DNA of 64,000 nt from Perognathus longimembris pacificus (taxonomy: Eukaryota > Chordata > Mammalia > Rodentia > Heteromyidae): the NCBI RefSeq assembly GCF_023159225.1, contig NC_063176.1, forward strand, positions 7,824,963 through 7,888,962, in the 5' to 3' direction. Positions 1 through 10,785 of this stretch are shown here, one piece after another. The position numbers and the translations under genes were made by a program. Position 1 is the first letter of the stretch. Each line of letters opens with the position of its first letter. The notes under the pieces were generated by a model. That model was not told the DNA's origin. It made no database searches and worked only from the letters and a program-made list of their open reading frames with translations.

Positions 1-417
1 TAAATTTACATAAAATTGGAGTTAGAGGGTATCCTTAGAAAACATAACTATTGTTAGCATGTTTATATTTTGCAAACTGAACAACAGGTTTACTGCAATC
101 TCAAGGGTTTTTTCTAATGTTTCATTATTGTTATTAAGATGATATGCAGAGTGATTATCAACTTGTAAGTCAAGCAATAAGGACATTTCTTCTTGGGCAA
201 TTTCACCCCTTCTTTTGTTCTCTCCCCATTTCCCCTTCCCATCCTGGCCCAGTTGTATAGTTCATTTTCAACATGGTGACTAGTAAGAATCATTTTTACA
301 TCTGTTTCTTAAAAAAGAAGAAAACTAAATTTATTAAAAAAGAAAATTGACTAGTTGAATCTGAAATCCCTATGGCTATGCAAATATTTTAAAGTGCGTG
401 TTACAAAGCAATGAATC
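1..417. other. AT-rich single-copy DNA, no gene seen
   Basis: No reading frame, repeat head or RNA gene could be recognised. The sequence is ordinary AT-rich mammalian non-coding DNA up to the target duplication of the next L1 fragment. Confidence 0.5.
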
Positions 418-430
418 ATCATACCACTTC

Positions 431-547
431 TTTTTTTTTTCCCAAATTTTTATTATCAAACTGATGTACAGAGAGGTTACAGTTTCATACGTTAAGCTTT
501 GGATACATTACTTGTACTGTTTGTTACCTCGTCCCTCATACCCCCTT
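431..547 (-). mobile_element. L1 3'-end fragment (older lineage), 5'-truncated
   Basis: Read on the minus strand, this ends with the terminal signature seen in several copies here ('aacctctctgtacat' then an A-rich tail; poly-T at the left on the plus strand). It is flanked by a 12-bp imperfect target duplication, tcataccacttc at 419-430 and tcataccacctc at 548-559. This is the last ~110 bp of a LINE-1 3' UTR. The L1 assignment rests on similarity to the end of the full-length L1 at 15.95-16.01 kb. Confidence 0.7.
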
Positions 548-599
548 CATACCACCTCTTAAGACAAATCCTAACCCAAAAGATGATTAATGATTAATA

Positions 600-712
600 A
601 AATGTAAGAAGGAGGAGGAGGTAAAAAGTTAGATAAGAAATGTACTCACTGCCTTTCGTATGTAACTGCAAACCCTCTGTACATTACTTTGACAATAAAA
701 TAAAAAAAAACA
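600..712 (+). mobile_element. L1 3'-end fragment (older lineage)
   Basis: A purine-rich stretch leads into 'agaaatgtactcactgcc' and 'ccctctgtacattac', then AATAAAATAAAA and an A tail. It is the same 3' UTR end as at 431-547 but in the opposite orientation about 50 bp away, so both A-tails point outward. These are two separate insertions, not one 5'-inverted copy, because both carry the 3' terminus. Confidence 0.7.
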
Positions 713-1720
713 ATAAGATGAAAGGATTCATATTTGCTAAAGAGTATGGAATATATTTTATTTTTTCCTAGCTACAATGGATATTTTCACTTTCTACTTG
801 AATACGTAACAAGTATAGAGAAAATGCTCATTGCTGACTTGACATAATGCACAAAGTACGCAAATACGAAGTATTTCTGTAAAATAATAAGAAACACTAA
901 TAGATAATGCATGTTTTCATTTCGGTGAAAGAGCTAGAATCCTAAAAATGTTGATTTCATCTTTTTAAATTGATTTTTTTAAAATAAGCTTTTGTTCATG
1001 TTAACTGGTTGTGCAAAGGAGTTGCCATTCTGCAGAGCAGTTTATGAATGCAATGCAGGTAGCTTACAGACCTCAAAAGGTTATTTCTATAGTTAAAATT
1101 GGAAAATAAAATCTGTCGAACAGATGCTTAATCTTGTTCGTCAGGTTTTATTGCACTTATCCTTCCTTGGAAAATGCTCAAAAGTGTGTATTTTCTGTTG
1201 GGAAAATGGAGGAGAATGGCAAAGGAATCGGAGTAGGCCAGACTTGATCCTCAACAGGCAAGGATTATTTACTGAGGAACAGTAAGAGGCAGACACCTCC
1301 TCGCAGGCTTGGAGATTGTGCTTGTAAGAGTTTTTCAAGTAGACATCCAGTGATGGAGAACTCCACACGATATTCGGACAGAAGAGAAAACTTTATTCCG
1401 TTGAACTGCCGGCCAGCTGCTAAATCCAAGGCATGTGTTGGCAGGCTCCTATTTCATACCCTTTTATCTGAAATAAAAATCTAAACCCAACAAATTATTC
1501 TCCTTAACACTCAAGGAAATTTATGGATACAAGTATAGAAACATTTATATAAGCAAATTTAAACTCACATATGTTTATATTTGTATATATTTGTGATGTG
1601 TAATTTGAATAAGTATAAAGTACAAATGCATACATATGTTTCATATATATACAAATGACATATATAAATAATTTAAATGTGATATACTATATGTATGTAT
1701 ATATTTATATATATGTGTGT
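713..1720. other. Single-copy AT-rich DNA; low-complexity TA/TG stretch at its end
   Basis: Nothing gene-like was recognised. From about 1560 to 1720 the sequence becomes a degenerate mix of tatgtata and tatata words. The minus-strand open frame at 1141-1368 has no recognisable family and looks like chance. Confidence 0.45.
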
Positions 1721-1929
1721 ATTTTTTTTTTCTTTTTGCCAGTCCTGGGGCTTGGACTCAGGGTCTGAGCACTGTCCCTGGCTTCTCTTTACTCAAGGCT
1801 AGCACTCTGCCACTTGAGCCACAGCACCACTTATGGACATTTTTTATATATGTGGTGCTGAGGAATCGAACCCAGAGCTTTGTGTATATGAAGCAAGCAC
1901 TCTTGTCACTACACCATATTCCCAGCCCC
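1721..1929 (-). mobile_element. IDL-Geo dimeric SINE
   Basis: On the minus strand: ID/tRNA-Ala-like head (GGGGCTGGGAATATGG), degenerate B box, linker ending in the CACATATA-type sequence, then the Geo arm (gctgtggctcaagtgg) and an A-rich tail seen as plus-strand poly-T at 1722-1738. Moderately diverged from the younger copies in this window. Both flanks are TA-rich, so no target duplication can be defined. Such elements are transcribed by RNA polymerase III and moved by L1 proteins. Confidence 0.85.
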
Positions 1930-1960
1930 TATATATACAAATATACATATACATATACAT

Positions 1961-2011
<51 letters not shown>

Positions 2012-2012
2012 C
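1961..2012. repeat. (CA)n/(TA)n microsatellite
   Basis: A run of CA dinucleotides passes directly into a TA run. It begins about 30 bp from the head of the adjacent SINE. Confidence 0.95.
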
Positions 2013-2070
2013 ATTTAGTTATTTACTCCTTCCTTTGAATGGATTCCTACAATTTTACTTATTATTATTT

Positions 2071-2299
2071 TCTTGATCCAGGAGTTTGAATGCAGGGCAT
2101 GGGTGCTGTCCCAAACCTCTTTTACTCAAGGCTAGTGCTTTACCAGTTTGAGCTTCAGCCCCACTTCTGGCTTTTAAGTGGATAATTGGAGATAAGAATC
2201 TCAAGGACTTTCTTGTCTGGAATGACTTCAAACCAAGATCCTCAGATCTCACCCTCCTCAGTAGCTAGGATTACAGCTATGAGCCATCAGCACCCAGCT
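2071..2299 (-). mobile_element. B1-like/Geo composite SINE
   Basis: Read on the minus strand, a 7SL/B1-type head (gctgggtgctgatggctcat, 'tgtaatcctagctact') is followed by the linker 'cttatctccaattatcc' and a right arm related to the Geo half of IDL-Geo. The 3' tail at the left is degraded. This SINE type recurs at 16.3, 17.9, 20.0, 22.7, 24.9, 28.0, 42.8, 43.8 and 60.9 kb. Confidence 0.75.
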
Positions 2300-2408
2300 A
2301 TGTTATTTTTATTGCTTTTTTTCTTTGCTTATCTAAATGTATAAATTTGAAGATTTTAGTTACTTGAAATAGAATAAAGAACAATGAATTTTGGTACACT
2401 CTAACTGT

Positions 2409-2500
2409 GTTAGAGTGCTAGCCTTGAGCAAAAGAAGCTCAGGGTCAGTGCTCAGGCCCTGAGTTCAAGCTCCAGGACTGGCAAAAAAATAAAACTACAA
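2409..2500 (+). mobile_element. Isolated Geo arm (5'-truncated SINE)
   Basis: Starts inside the Geo arm at 'gttagagtgctagcc' and runs through the usual ...ggccctgagttcaagctccaggactggc to an A-rich tail. No left half is present. The junction lies in a perfect 9-bp inverted repeat (2397-2405 and 2409-2417, 3-nt loop), so a breakpoint artefact of truncation is possible. Confidence 0.75.
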
Positions 2501-2556
2501 CAATAAAATGCCATGTATTTTACATGCAAATTAATTGGAACTACCTTATAAATTTT

Positions 2557-2561
<5 letters not shown>

Positions 2562-2596
<35 letters not shown>
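2562..2596. repeat. (CA)n microsatellite
   Basis: Uninterrupted CA repeat of about 17 units. Confidence 0.97.
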
Positions 2597-2598
<2 letters not shown>

Positions 2599-2737
2599 AA
2601 ACAACAAAGTATTTCAGTATACAGAATTCTTAAGGAAAACTGTGTAATTCTCATCTGGAGTCAAGGAGATAAGAAGTTCTCCCAAAGATGAAGACATGCT
2701 GATAAGTGTATTTAAAAATTTTTATCAACGATGTAGT

Positions 2738-2815
2738 GTCACTACTGCAGTTGTTACATATGAGATTGTAACCTCTCTGTACATCACTTTGACGATAAAG
2801 AAAAAAATAATAAAT
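2738..2815 (+). mobile_element. Very short L1 3'-end fragment
   Basis: Only the last ~60 bp remain: 'gattgtaacctctctgtac' followed by 'atcactttgacgataaag' and an A-rich tail. Same terminus as the other older-lineage L1 ends. Confidence 0.65.
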
Positions 2816-4519
2816 TATGACTGAAATTCAACAAGATAACAAAATATATTCCCCAAGTGCATAATATGTATGCTCAAGTATTTCATTTTTCACATATGTG
2901 TCATGAAGAGAGGGACTGGCCTAAGATGCAATAGATGAAAGTGTTATGCTTCACACTAATAAAATGATTATTCTCACCAGCCTGTTGAAAATATACTTAA
3001 AATCCCAAGATGCTTACTAAGCGAACAAATTAAAACCAATCATCCCTGGCATATTTAAGATATGATATATAACACAGTGTAGCTCGTAAGCACTTGTTAT
3101 GTATTTCCTCACAAATGCAAATTCACCTGAGATGTCATCTTATACCTTTAAATGTTTAGGGGGTGTGTGGCTCAAGAATTAGTCTTTGCAATAATTCAAA
3201 ACATAACATGCATTAAATTGTATCTTCCAAGTTTGTATTAAATACCTGACCCTAATACATACATGTATCTGTCTGTGGCAGGGAAAGATTCTCTTGTATA
3301 TTGAAAATAGTCATGAGATACAAGTATCTTCTCTAAAAATATTTTATTTCATAGAAATTATTGTATTTTATTTTGGTTACATTTTATGAGTCCATTGCTC
3401 AGGGTAGAACCCAAGGTCTTGAGCTATATCACTAACCCAAGACTCTGTATTTACAAATTTGGGATATATAACTTCCTGGATGTTCAATTATTAATTTTTC
3501 AGATAATTGGTAGAATTCCAGAAACAGATAAAGCACATACAGAAGAACTTGCTAGAACAATCCATATTATATTGTGACTACTATTCAACATATTAAACAG
3601 AGTCACCTAAGTTTAAGGAACAGGTAATACCTGGGCATTTTATTTCTGAGTCCATTGCCAATAAGAATAAAGCTTGGAGACACCTACATATTTTTCTGTC
3701 TATTATAACTCAGCCAATGCCTGAGATTCACATTATAATCTAGCTCAGGTTATTCTTCTTGGTAATTTTTTTCATCTCTGTCTTACACTGACACATTCTT
3801 TTGTTCCTTTACCTCACGGTTGAAGCAAAATAGCCAGCTTAATTAAGTTGTTTCTGAAATCTTTAACTTGATATATAATCTAAACATGTCTGAGTATCAA
3901 GGCCTTATTTCTAGTATAGTCACTTCTGTCTCTCCATAAGACCGCTGCTGGAACACAGAATATGTGCTTTCACCTCTTAAATCTTTTGGGTACTGCTGAC
4001 TGTTTGAAAGGGGTAGGAAAGATCTGGCAGGTACATTATATCACCGAATCTCATCATCATTGAATGAAATTGAAAGTTGCCTTGCATGAAAAATATACAC
4101 CTGTTTGTATTTTCCTATACGTCAGCTCTTTAACCAGCTTCTGGGTCATTATCATGTTCATTTTTTTCCTATGAAGTGTTATCAACAACATTGTTCACCA
4201 TCTGAGGTGCTTTTATTTTTTTAACTCAGGTTCAAAACTTTGTGTAGCCCTAAAAGAACGTATACAGAGGTAATAGAAAAGGTTTTGTTAGTTCACCCTT
4301 CCATTAAAGAAGAGTGGAAGAGTAACATATCCAAAATTCATTTTCTATGTACTAAAATGAAGCATGGAGTGGCTGAATCTTATCTTCAGATTAAGAAACT
4401 CTGTCCAGAAGACAGCTAATAAGTAAGGTCCCGGTGCCCTTCACCAATTTAATATGACCTGAAGGCATTCCTGTAGAGAAAACATTTTCGTTGAGTATGA
4501 GGCAAAATAAAGTAGTAAA

Positions 4520-4521
<2 letters not shown>
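2816..4521. other. Single-copy DNA, no gene seen
   Basis: Searched on both strands for coding character, RNA genes and repeat heads; none is convincing. The short open frame at 3386-3577 has no family resemblance. Confidence 0.45.

Positions 4522-4562
<41 letters not shown>
4522..4562. repeat. (CA)n microsatellite
   Basis: About 19 CA units with one CC interruption near the right end. Confidence 0.96.
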
Positions 4563-5030
4563 ACACATCTCATTAGGTCTAGGATATTATGAGTGGGCCA
4601 ATTTCACAGGTGATGTCATATTCTCCAGCTTCTTTGAGGGAGAAGGAACTTGCCTGGAGAGAAGACCTTTGTAAACCACCTGGAAATCCTAGTGAATACA
4701 GTGTGTAAGGGTCATGTGTTTCACATCAACTTGGTGCTCATGATCAGAGAGAGAGAGATAGTGGACGATTCTAGATACTTCACTCAGTATGAATTTGTCT
4801 GGAATCTCCATTTTACTTACAGCTCAGAAAAGGGATTGTCAGCACTTGGAGTCAGAGATCAGGATGCTGGCACACTTTGTCTTTGATGATAATTAAGTGT
4901 TGATGTATTTCCTGTTGGTGATCTGGCTAGATACCTTTGAACAAAGAATAGAGTATAGGTACATGCCATTTATTATATATGCATTATTACATATGTGTTA
5001 TATGCCATAAATATGTGTTATATGTGTTAT

Positions 5031-5054
5031 ATCGCTATAGATATCTATAGCGAT
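5031..5054. repeat. 24-bp perfect palindrome
   Basis: ATCGCTATAGAT followed directly by its exact reverse complement, with no spacer. It lies in a TA/TG-rich stretch (4970-5055) with several tatgtgttata words. Function unknown. Confidence 0.9.
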
Positions 5055-5424
5055 GTCTTTAATAGAGTCAACTTCAATTACCTTTCTATATATTATTCTG
5101 AATAGCTTAACCTCACAGGTATAGAGAGCAAAATTCTCTATGACATTTCTGTATACTGAATAGAATGCAAAGAGTAATGTATCCCAAACTATGAGTGTAT
5201 ATTGGGGTATGAGGTATGAGAACTCTAATGAAAATGTAACTTACTATATGTTATAGTTGAAGTGCAAAGTATTAGAATTACAGGGAAGTCAGTTCATGAT
5301 GTACATCTGCCATTTATCAGCTGTATAAAATTATCCCACTGTTACTAAAATGACTCTAATGATGACACTATCCTCCTATCGCTGCTGCTACTTAGAACTA
5401 AAGACTACCTTAAAGACATATGTG
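5055..5424. other. Single-copy DNA
   Basis: No recognisable gene or mobile element. Confidence 0.4.
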
Positions 5425-5462
5425 TGTACATATATATAGTACATATATATATATATATATGG
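5425..5462. repeat. (TA)n microsatellite
   Basis: TA-rich run with a short GTACATATATA interruption. Confidence 0.9.
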
Positions 5463-6014
5463 CAAATATATACGACAAATGCTTATCCAAATCTTGGAGC
5501 TCTCCTTAAACCCAAGAAACCCATAAAATATTTGTTTACACACTTACATGAGAAAGTCTTCATAAAATCAACATGTTTCTCCCCAAACTGAATACAAATT
5601 CTCATTTGTAACCCCAGCTGGCTTCCTTATATTGTTTTGCACATCTATTTCTACTTTTCCTTATTGTTTCTAACAGGAAAACAATGCTTTGCACACAATA
5701 ACTTCTTGAAATTTTACAGCTGGGTGTTCTAGCCTGTTTTTAATTTGCAGTGTTGGAAGATTCTAAAAGTTAAACTAGGTAACTTTTTTAACCCTCTATG
5801 ATTTGTTAGTACATTAAAGATATAAGTACTATTCATAAACCTGGGTTTTGTAAGTAGGCTGGGTGCACTCAAATCTAGGCTAACAAGATACGTGCTAGTA
5901 TCTTTCACTGAGTTATATACCATGCTTCAGGTTTCTTATCCATTAAGTGGAAACAAGAAGATGAGTCACAAAATTGTTTATTCCTGTAAATTTATGTAAG
6001 ATTTTTTCTAATAG

Positions 6015-6135
6015 CATGGGCTAGACCTATTTTCTTAATTTCACAGATTAGGAAAGTAATCCAAGAGCATGGAAATGTGAAAGAACATCAAACTTTACTG
6101 CGGTCAGTAAAATGGACCTGGACTGAAATCTTTGT
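6015..6135 (+). mobile_element. Possible MIR fragment
   Basis: The series 'cctattttcttaatttcac', 'agattaggaaagtaa', 'gtcagtaaaatggacctgga' resembles the right half of the MIR consensus (ttacagatgaggaaact ... ggacctgga). Strongly diverged, as expected for this ancient tRNA-derived SINE. The call is by eye. Confidence 0.45.
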
Positions 6136-8990
6136 GTTTCAAATAAATTCTTTTCCATTGTGCTAAGTTAAGTTAATAATGAAATACTGAATTACAAATG
6201 AATTGTACATGGATGAATGACAGGGTAATCTTGTAGAATTTATAGTAATGTTATAATAATTAAAATAACTTGCATGTGTGACAACACATGCAGTACTCAA
6301 TGTGAGAGTACAATGTGTTTTGGAAGCTTTAATAGTTTGCTTTGGATGCTTCATGTTATATGTCTTTTGTGCTCCTTTTGACAGTTTATTTAAGACCCTC
6401 CTGCTTTCTCCATAAGTTGTATTCAGGTTTTTTTTTGCAAAACGGTCTCAGCCTGAGATTGCTAAATTAAAATAGCGACAATAACAATAACTACAACAAC
6501 TCGTAGAGTAAACTCCTTGTCATGTAATAAACTAACAGTAGAAGCAAAACCCAAGTCATTTCTCCCTGGACTAGCTCACAGCCCTCATTGTATTTATTTG
6601 TTCTTGTATTTATTTCTTTTAGATAAAAAAACCCAAGATTAATGTCATAAAAATTAAATATTACCTCCAATTTTTCTCATGCTAAACCCTTCTAAAGCCT
6701 TTCAGTCATATTCTTAAGACCAAAAAGGCTGACCATGGCTTTTTTCTTTTCAAAAAAATCCTTAGCTGTACCTGCCCTCCTCAGTTATAAAGTAAAATAG
6801 ACTATCACTCCAGTTCTATAACTTGATTGTGTATATGAATGTAACTACATGTGAGTACACAATATCCTATCTTTTACATGCCAAGATGATGAATATTCTA
6901 AAGACAATCTCCTTATTTTACCTTTCAATTTGAAATAGGACGCATTAAAGTTTCTCTTATTTATGTGACTGAGCAGGATTAAAGGTATCTCTAATAGTCA
7001 AGTGTGTACACTAATAAAAAAAATTCAAGACAGAACCCATGTTTCTGAGAACTTCAGCAGATGTTCTGAGGTGAACAGTTACAATGGGCTCTGAAACAGT
7101 TGTGTTTTCTTGAATTGGTATGCTATGACTAAAGTCCTTGGGATAACAGAGGATTGATTTCCCTCTTGGACTTCCCTTCCAAGTGCAAACCCTACCTTCA
7201 GAAGAAGCAATTAGAGTCTTTCTAAATTCAGTGTTACTGATGAGTTTGTTTCATGGTCAATGGTTGAAATCAATTTTCATTTAAGAACCTACAGGACTCT
7301 GCTGTTTTCCTTTTCTGTAGTCTTTATTGATTCTTCCCTTTGTGGAATGACTATCCATTCTGCTGTAGCCAGGTCCTGCTTCCAAGGTTTTATCATAATG
7401 GGCAAGTTCTGAGAGAGCTTTTTTTATACTGGCTATGTGCCCACAGTTCAATACGGAGATGAAGGCCTTTGAATCTACCCTGGCTCCTGCTAGAAGACAT
7501 CCATTTAGAAAAGACAGAAACATTACTGTGATAAGCCCCAAAATAAGTTCTTCTCCAGTCCCTTTAGACAATTTAGAGTCCAGAAGAAATGAAGGAATTC
7601 TACAATGGCTTATAAATTATTTTTTTGTCTAAGTATGACCATCATCTGTGTGAGGTCAAAGAACAGTTTGCAAGAAAAGCTTTTGTTACTCCCAGGCTCT
7701 GAGATAAAGGAGTTTTGTGTTTTAAATATTTGGAAGATATTAGATGACAGAAAGCAAAACAATTTTGATTTGCTCATTGGGCTTTTTACATTTACAAAAA
7801 TAAAGGTTTCAGCCATATTTCAGAGTACAGTTTTGATAAGAACCTCTCACATTGAAGCCATCCTTTCATTTGTTTGCTTAGATGCTTACCTACTAATTTA
7901 TTAGAATATAAACATAGACATATTTACCATAAAATTATTTGTTTATTGCTGAAATTATTTATTTTAAATTTTAATTTAACTTTAAATATACCCCTTGAAA
8001 CATTTAATACTTACAATTAAAATTTATATTCATTTCTTTTCTAAAATAAAAAATAACAAATACTTAATTTTTATTTTGGGGGAAGAGGACTTTAAATCCA
8101 AACACCTTGAAAATGTCGCAAGTATGGACATAACTAAATGCCATTTTTTTTTTTGCCAAGATATACAATTTCGGAGTCATTTTTAAAAACCACTAAAACT
8201 AAAAACACTAAAAATAACTAATTTGCATACTTAGCTACCATATGATTTATTGTGAATGAATCTAGTAAAGTGAATCGTCAACAGGGAAGTTGCTCACAGT
8301 GCACGGCTTAAAGAAAGAACATGAGGTACAGTTGGGAAAGAGAGGGTTAACTCTGCTGGGTTAATTGCCATTCACTCAAGGTGAGTCAGGGCTTGGGTGG
8401 ATAAGAAAGCTATCAAGAGATTTCCTTCTGCTTTGACATTCTGTGGACACTTCTCTGTTTAATTCTCTGGGCTCTATTTTGGTGGTCATCTTAAATGAAA
8501 GTAAGTCCTCTTTCCTCAAATTTTGACTCTGTCAAACAAATCACTTCTCAATGGTAGCACAGCTATTTGGAATTAACATAGTTGTTTGTATCTGATTGCC
8601 ATCTATCCCACTTCGTTGTCCAAGTTGATCTGTACAATTTTTTAAAACAGTTTTTTAGTATGACTATAAAGTCATATATTTTAGAGACAGATTTCATAAA
8701 CAGAAAAATGTCCTTGCTATTCTCATGAATATATAATTTAAATCAGATACAGTTGTGCTGACAATAAATTTCCTTACACAGATTTTTTTTTAATCAAAGA
8801 AATTAGTCACATAAAACCAGAACCTTCTCTTCAGCAAATCTACCCCTAGGACATTTAACCTGTGAACCTAAACAATATTGCCGAGAAGTAGAAGCATTAG
8901 ACTTGTTTTAATTTGATCGTCATAGAAAATAAGGCAATTAGAGTAATAAATCCCCTCCCTTTAAATCATCAAGTGGAGTAGATGTGTGTT
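6136..8990. other. Long single-copy stretch, no gene seen
   Basis: AT-rich DNA without a recognisable gene or repeat. Open frames at 7281-7571 (minus) and 7605-7904 (plus) have AT-driven composition and no known domain. Confidence 0.45.
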
Positions 8991-8994
8991 GATA

Positions 8995-9240
8995 AGATCA
9001 CAGTGTGCTGGGGAAGTGTTTCTCTCATTGTCTCTCCTAATCAGTGTTTAGTAGGAGGGCAGAAGCTGAGTGCTATATAACGTGATCATTAGTGCCTTTA
9101 GAAAAACCAAATGAGCACGATGACCTTGGGTCCCAGAAGAGGGTACAAGGTTCTCAGAGCAAAATATTAACAATTAGCACTGATTTTTTACTGTTGTGGA
9201 AAGTGTTAATCATGTAATCAATATGAAAGCGCCTACCTAC
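8995..9240 (+). repeat. Homologous segment A (paralogue at 21.5 kb)
   Basis: From about 9066 ('gaagctgagtgctatata') to 9230 this aligns along its length with 21571-21735. Shared blocks include 'cattagtgcct', 'atgaccttg', 'caaggttc' and 'ctgatttt'. Identity looks roughly three-quarters by eye. It matches no SINE or LINE seen here. It is either an unrecognised old repeat or a local duplication. Confidence 0.7.
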
Positions 9241-9567
9241 ATCTAATTCACAATGAAAAATTTATATAAATTTATTTTTCCATTAAGGGCAAGGAAGCAA
9301 AGTAAAAAGTCTTTCAATAACTTCCTTAAGTTGAGGTTTCAAGATGAATGTACATATTACAATACTCCTATGTTTGCAGAGTGCATTGTAATATCAACAC
9401 TAATTCTAAAAATATAAGACACAATTTTAAGACACTGTATTTTACACTAAAGTAATACTTAAAGCATATTTTAATGTTCTAGAAATCTAAAACGTTTATC
9501 AGACATTCAAACATAGACTAAAATTTAGTCTATAGCAATTATATAGTTATTATATAAAACATTTATT

Positions 9568-9582
9568 AAAACACCTTTGCTG
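9568..9582 (+). repeat. L1 target-site duplication, left
   Basis: AAAACACCTTTGCTG, repeated exactly at 16075-16089. It is preceded by TT, giving the TT/AAAA context typical of L1 endonuclease cleavage. Confidence 0.95.
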
Positions 9583-10785
9583 GGGGGGAGAAAGATGGCG
9601 CCGAAAGAATAGGGAGGCACCCCGACTCGCACCAACTGAATAGCGAGCTGGGAACTCCAACACCCAACACCCCATCAAAAACCCAGCAAAACCAGCATCC
9701 AGAATCAGTGGAGAAACGCAGGAAAACAAAAAGGAGCAAAAAAGAAGAACCGAAAACCTACATGGAGCCGGAGATTCACCGGGGCACCCTCCCCCCACCA
9801 GCCGACCCTGGCCCAAACAGGGTCAGGCTGGGAAAGGGGAACCCGGCGATCGGCAGACAGGCTGCCAGGAGCGCAGAATCCATATAGCGGGAGACCCCAC
9901 GGACACAAGGCAGGGTGCGGACCAAGACACACACCGGCAGCGATGAGAAGGTCGGGTCCACACCGGGTTCGGACAAGGGAACCCAGAGCGGCAGAAAGAG
10001 GGAACGGGGGAAGCCACCATGACACTTCGCCAACCCCTGAAGGGCCAACGGCTGCGCGGGACACACACACAAAGCAGCAAAAGTGAGTCCCCCATAATCC
10101 CTTCCCCCAACGGGAGACCTAAGCCCGAAAAGAAGCTAGATCTCCCTCCCTCCCCCTCCCCACTCCTAAGGGAACAAAGAACCCCCAAATCAGACGGGAA
10201 GCTCCCATCAGGCGCTGGGAAGCCAGTTTAGCAGGGGAAGGGCGGAACAGCCCCAAGCCCCCACAGGTTCCTGAACTGGCAGAACCGGCCCCGTCCCCTT
10301 CCCAACAGGGGCCGGGGGACGGCCGGCAGGGCAAGCCCCACCAGAGGCGCCTGGACCTTGCGGACTCTTACAACTAAAATCACAGGCGCTGGTGGGCAAT
10401 ACCAGCCCAGCAGGGTCACCTGAGCCTGATCACGTCCCCCCCCCTTGCAGCGGAGGCAAGGTCTGAGGGTGCCAAGCCACACCCGGACAGTCGATCCCAC
10501 TGGGCCCCACACATACCGCCCACCCCAACGGACTCGTGGGAGGGCGCAAGCACAACCCAACAACCCAGGACTCACTCTGGGAGGCATATCCCGCTAAAGT
10601 GCATGTTGTAGTGGACAACAGCGCACAGGAGGGCGGAGCCCCCAGCGACAGCGCCCGCTCTGGTAGGCGTGTACCCTGCACTGGTGGGCGGGGCCACAGC
10701 GGCAGCACCTGCTGCTGTAGATACGCCTACACAGGAGGGAGGAAAGAGCTACAAACCAAACCTGAGAAGCCACCCAGATTTCCAG
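9583..10785 (+). promoter_or_regulatory. L1 5' UTR / internal promoter
   Basis: Strikingly GC-rich against AT-rich surroundings. A YY1-type site (AAGATGGC) lies at 9592-9599 within the first 20 bp; in human L1 such a site directs accurate transcription initiation. GC boxes of Sp1 type occur at 10630-10640 (GGGCGGAGCC) and 10684-10695 (GGGCGGGGCC). I see no tandem promoter monomers like those of mouse L1. Several antisense open frames fall here because the DNA is GC-rich; none has recognisable homology. Confidence 0.85.

Noticed and set aside
4391..4573. Minus-strand frame with Val-Cys repeats
   Set aside because: Produced by translation of the CA microsatellite.
7281..7904. Overlapping open frames of 96-99 codons on both strands
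   Set aside because: No family resemblance and no sign of constraint.
10019..10231. Plus-strand open frame in the L1 5' UTR
   Set aside because: GC-rich leader sequence; no similarity to a known L1 product.
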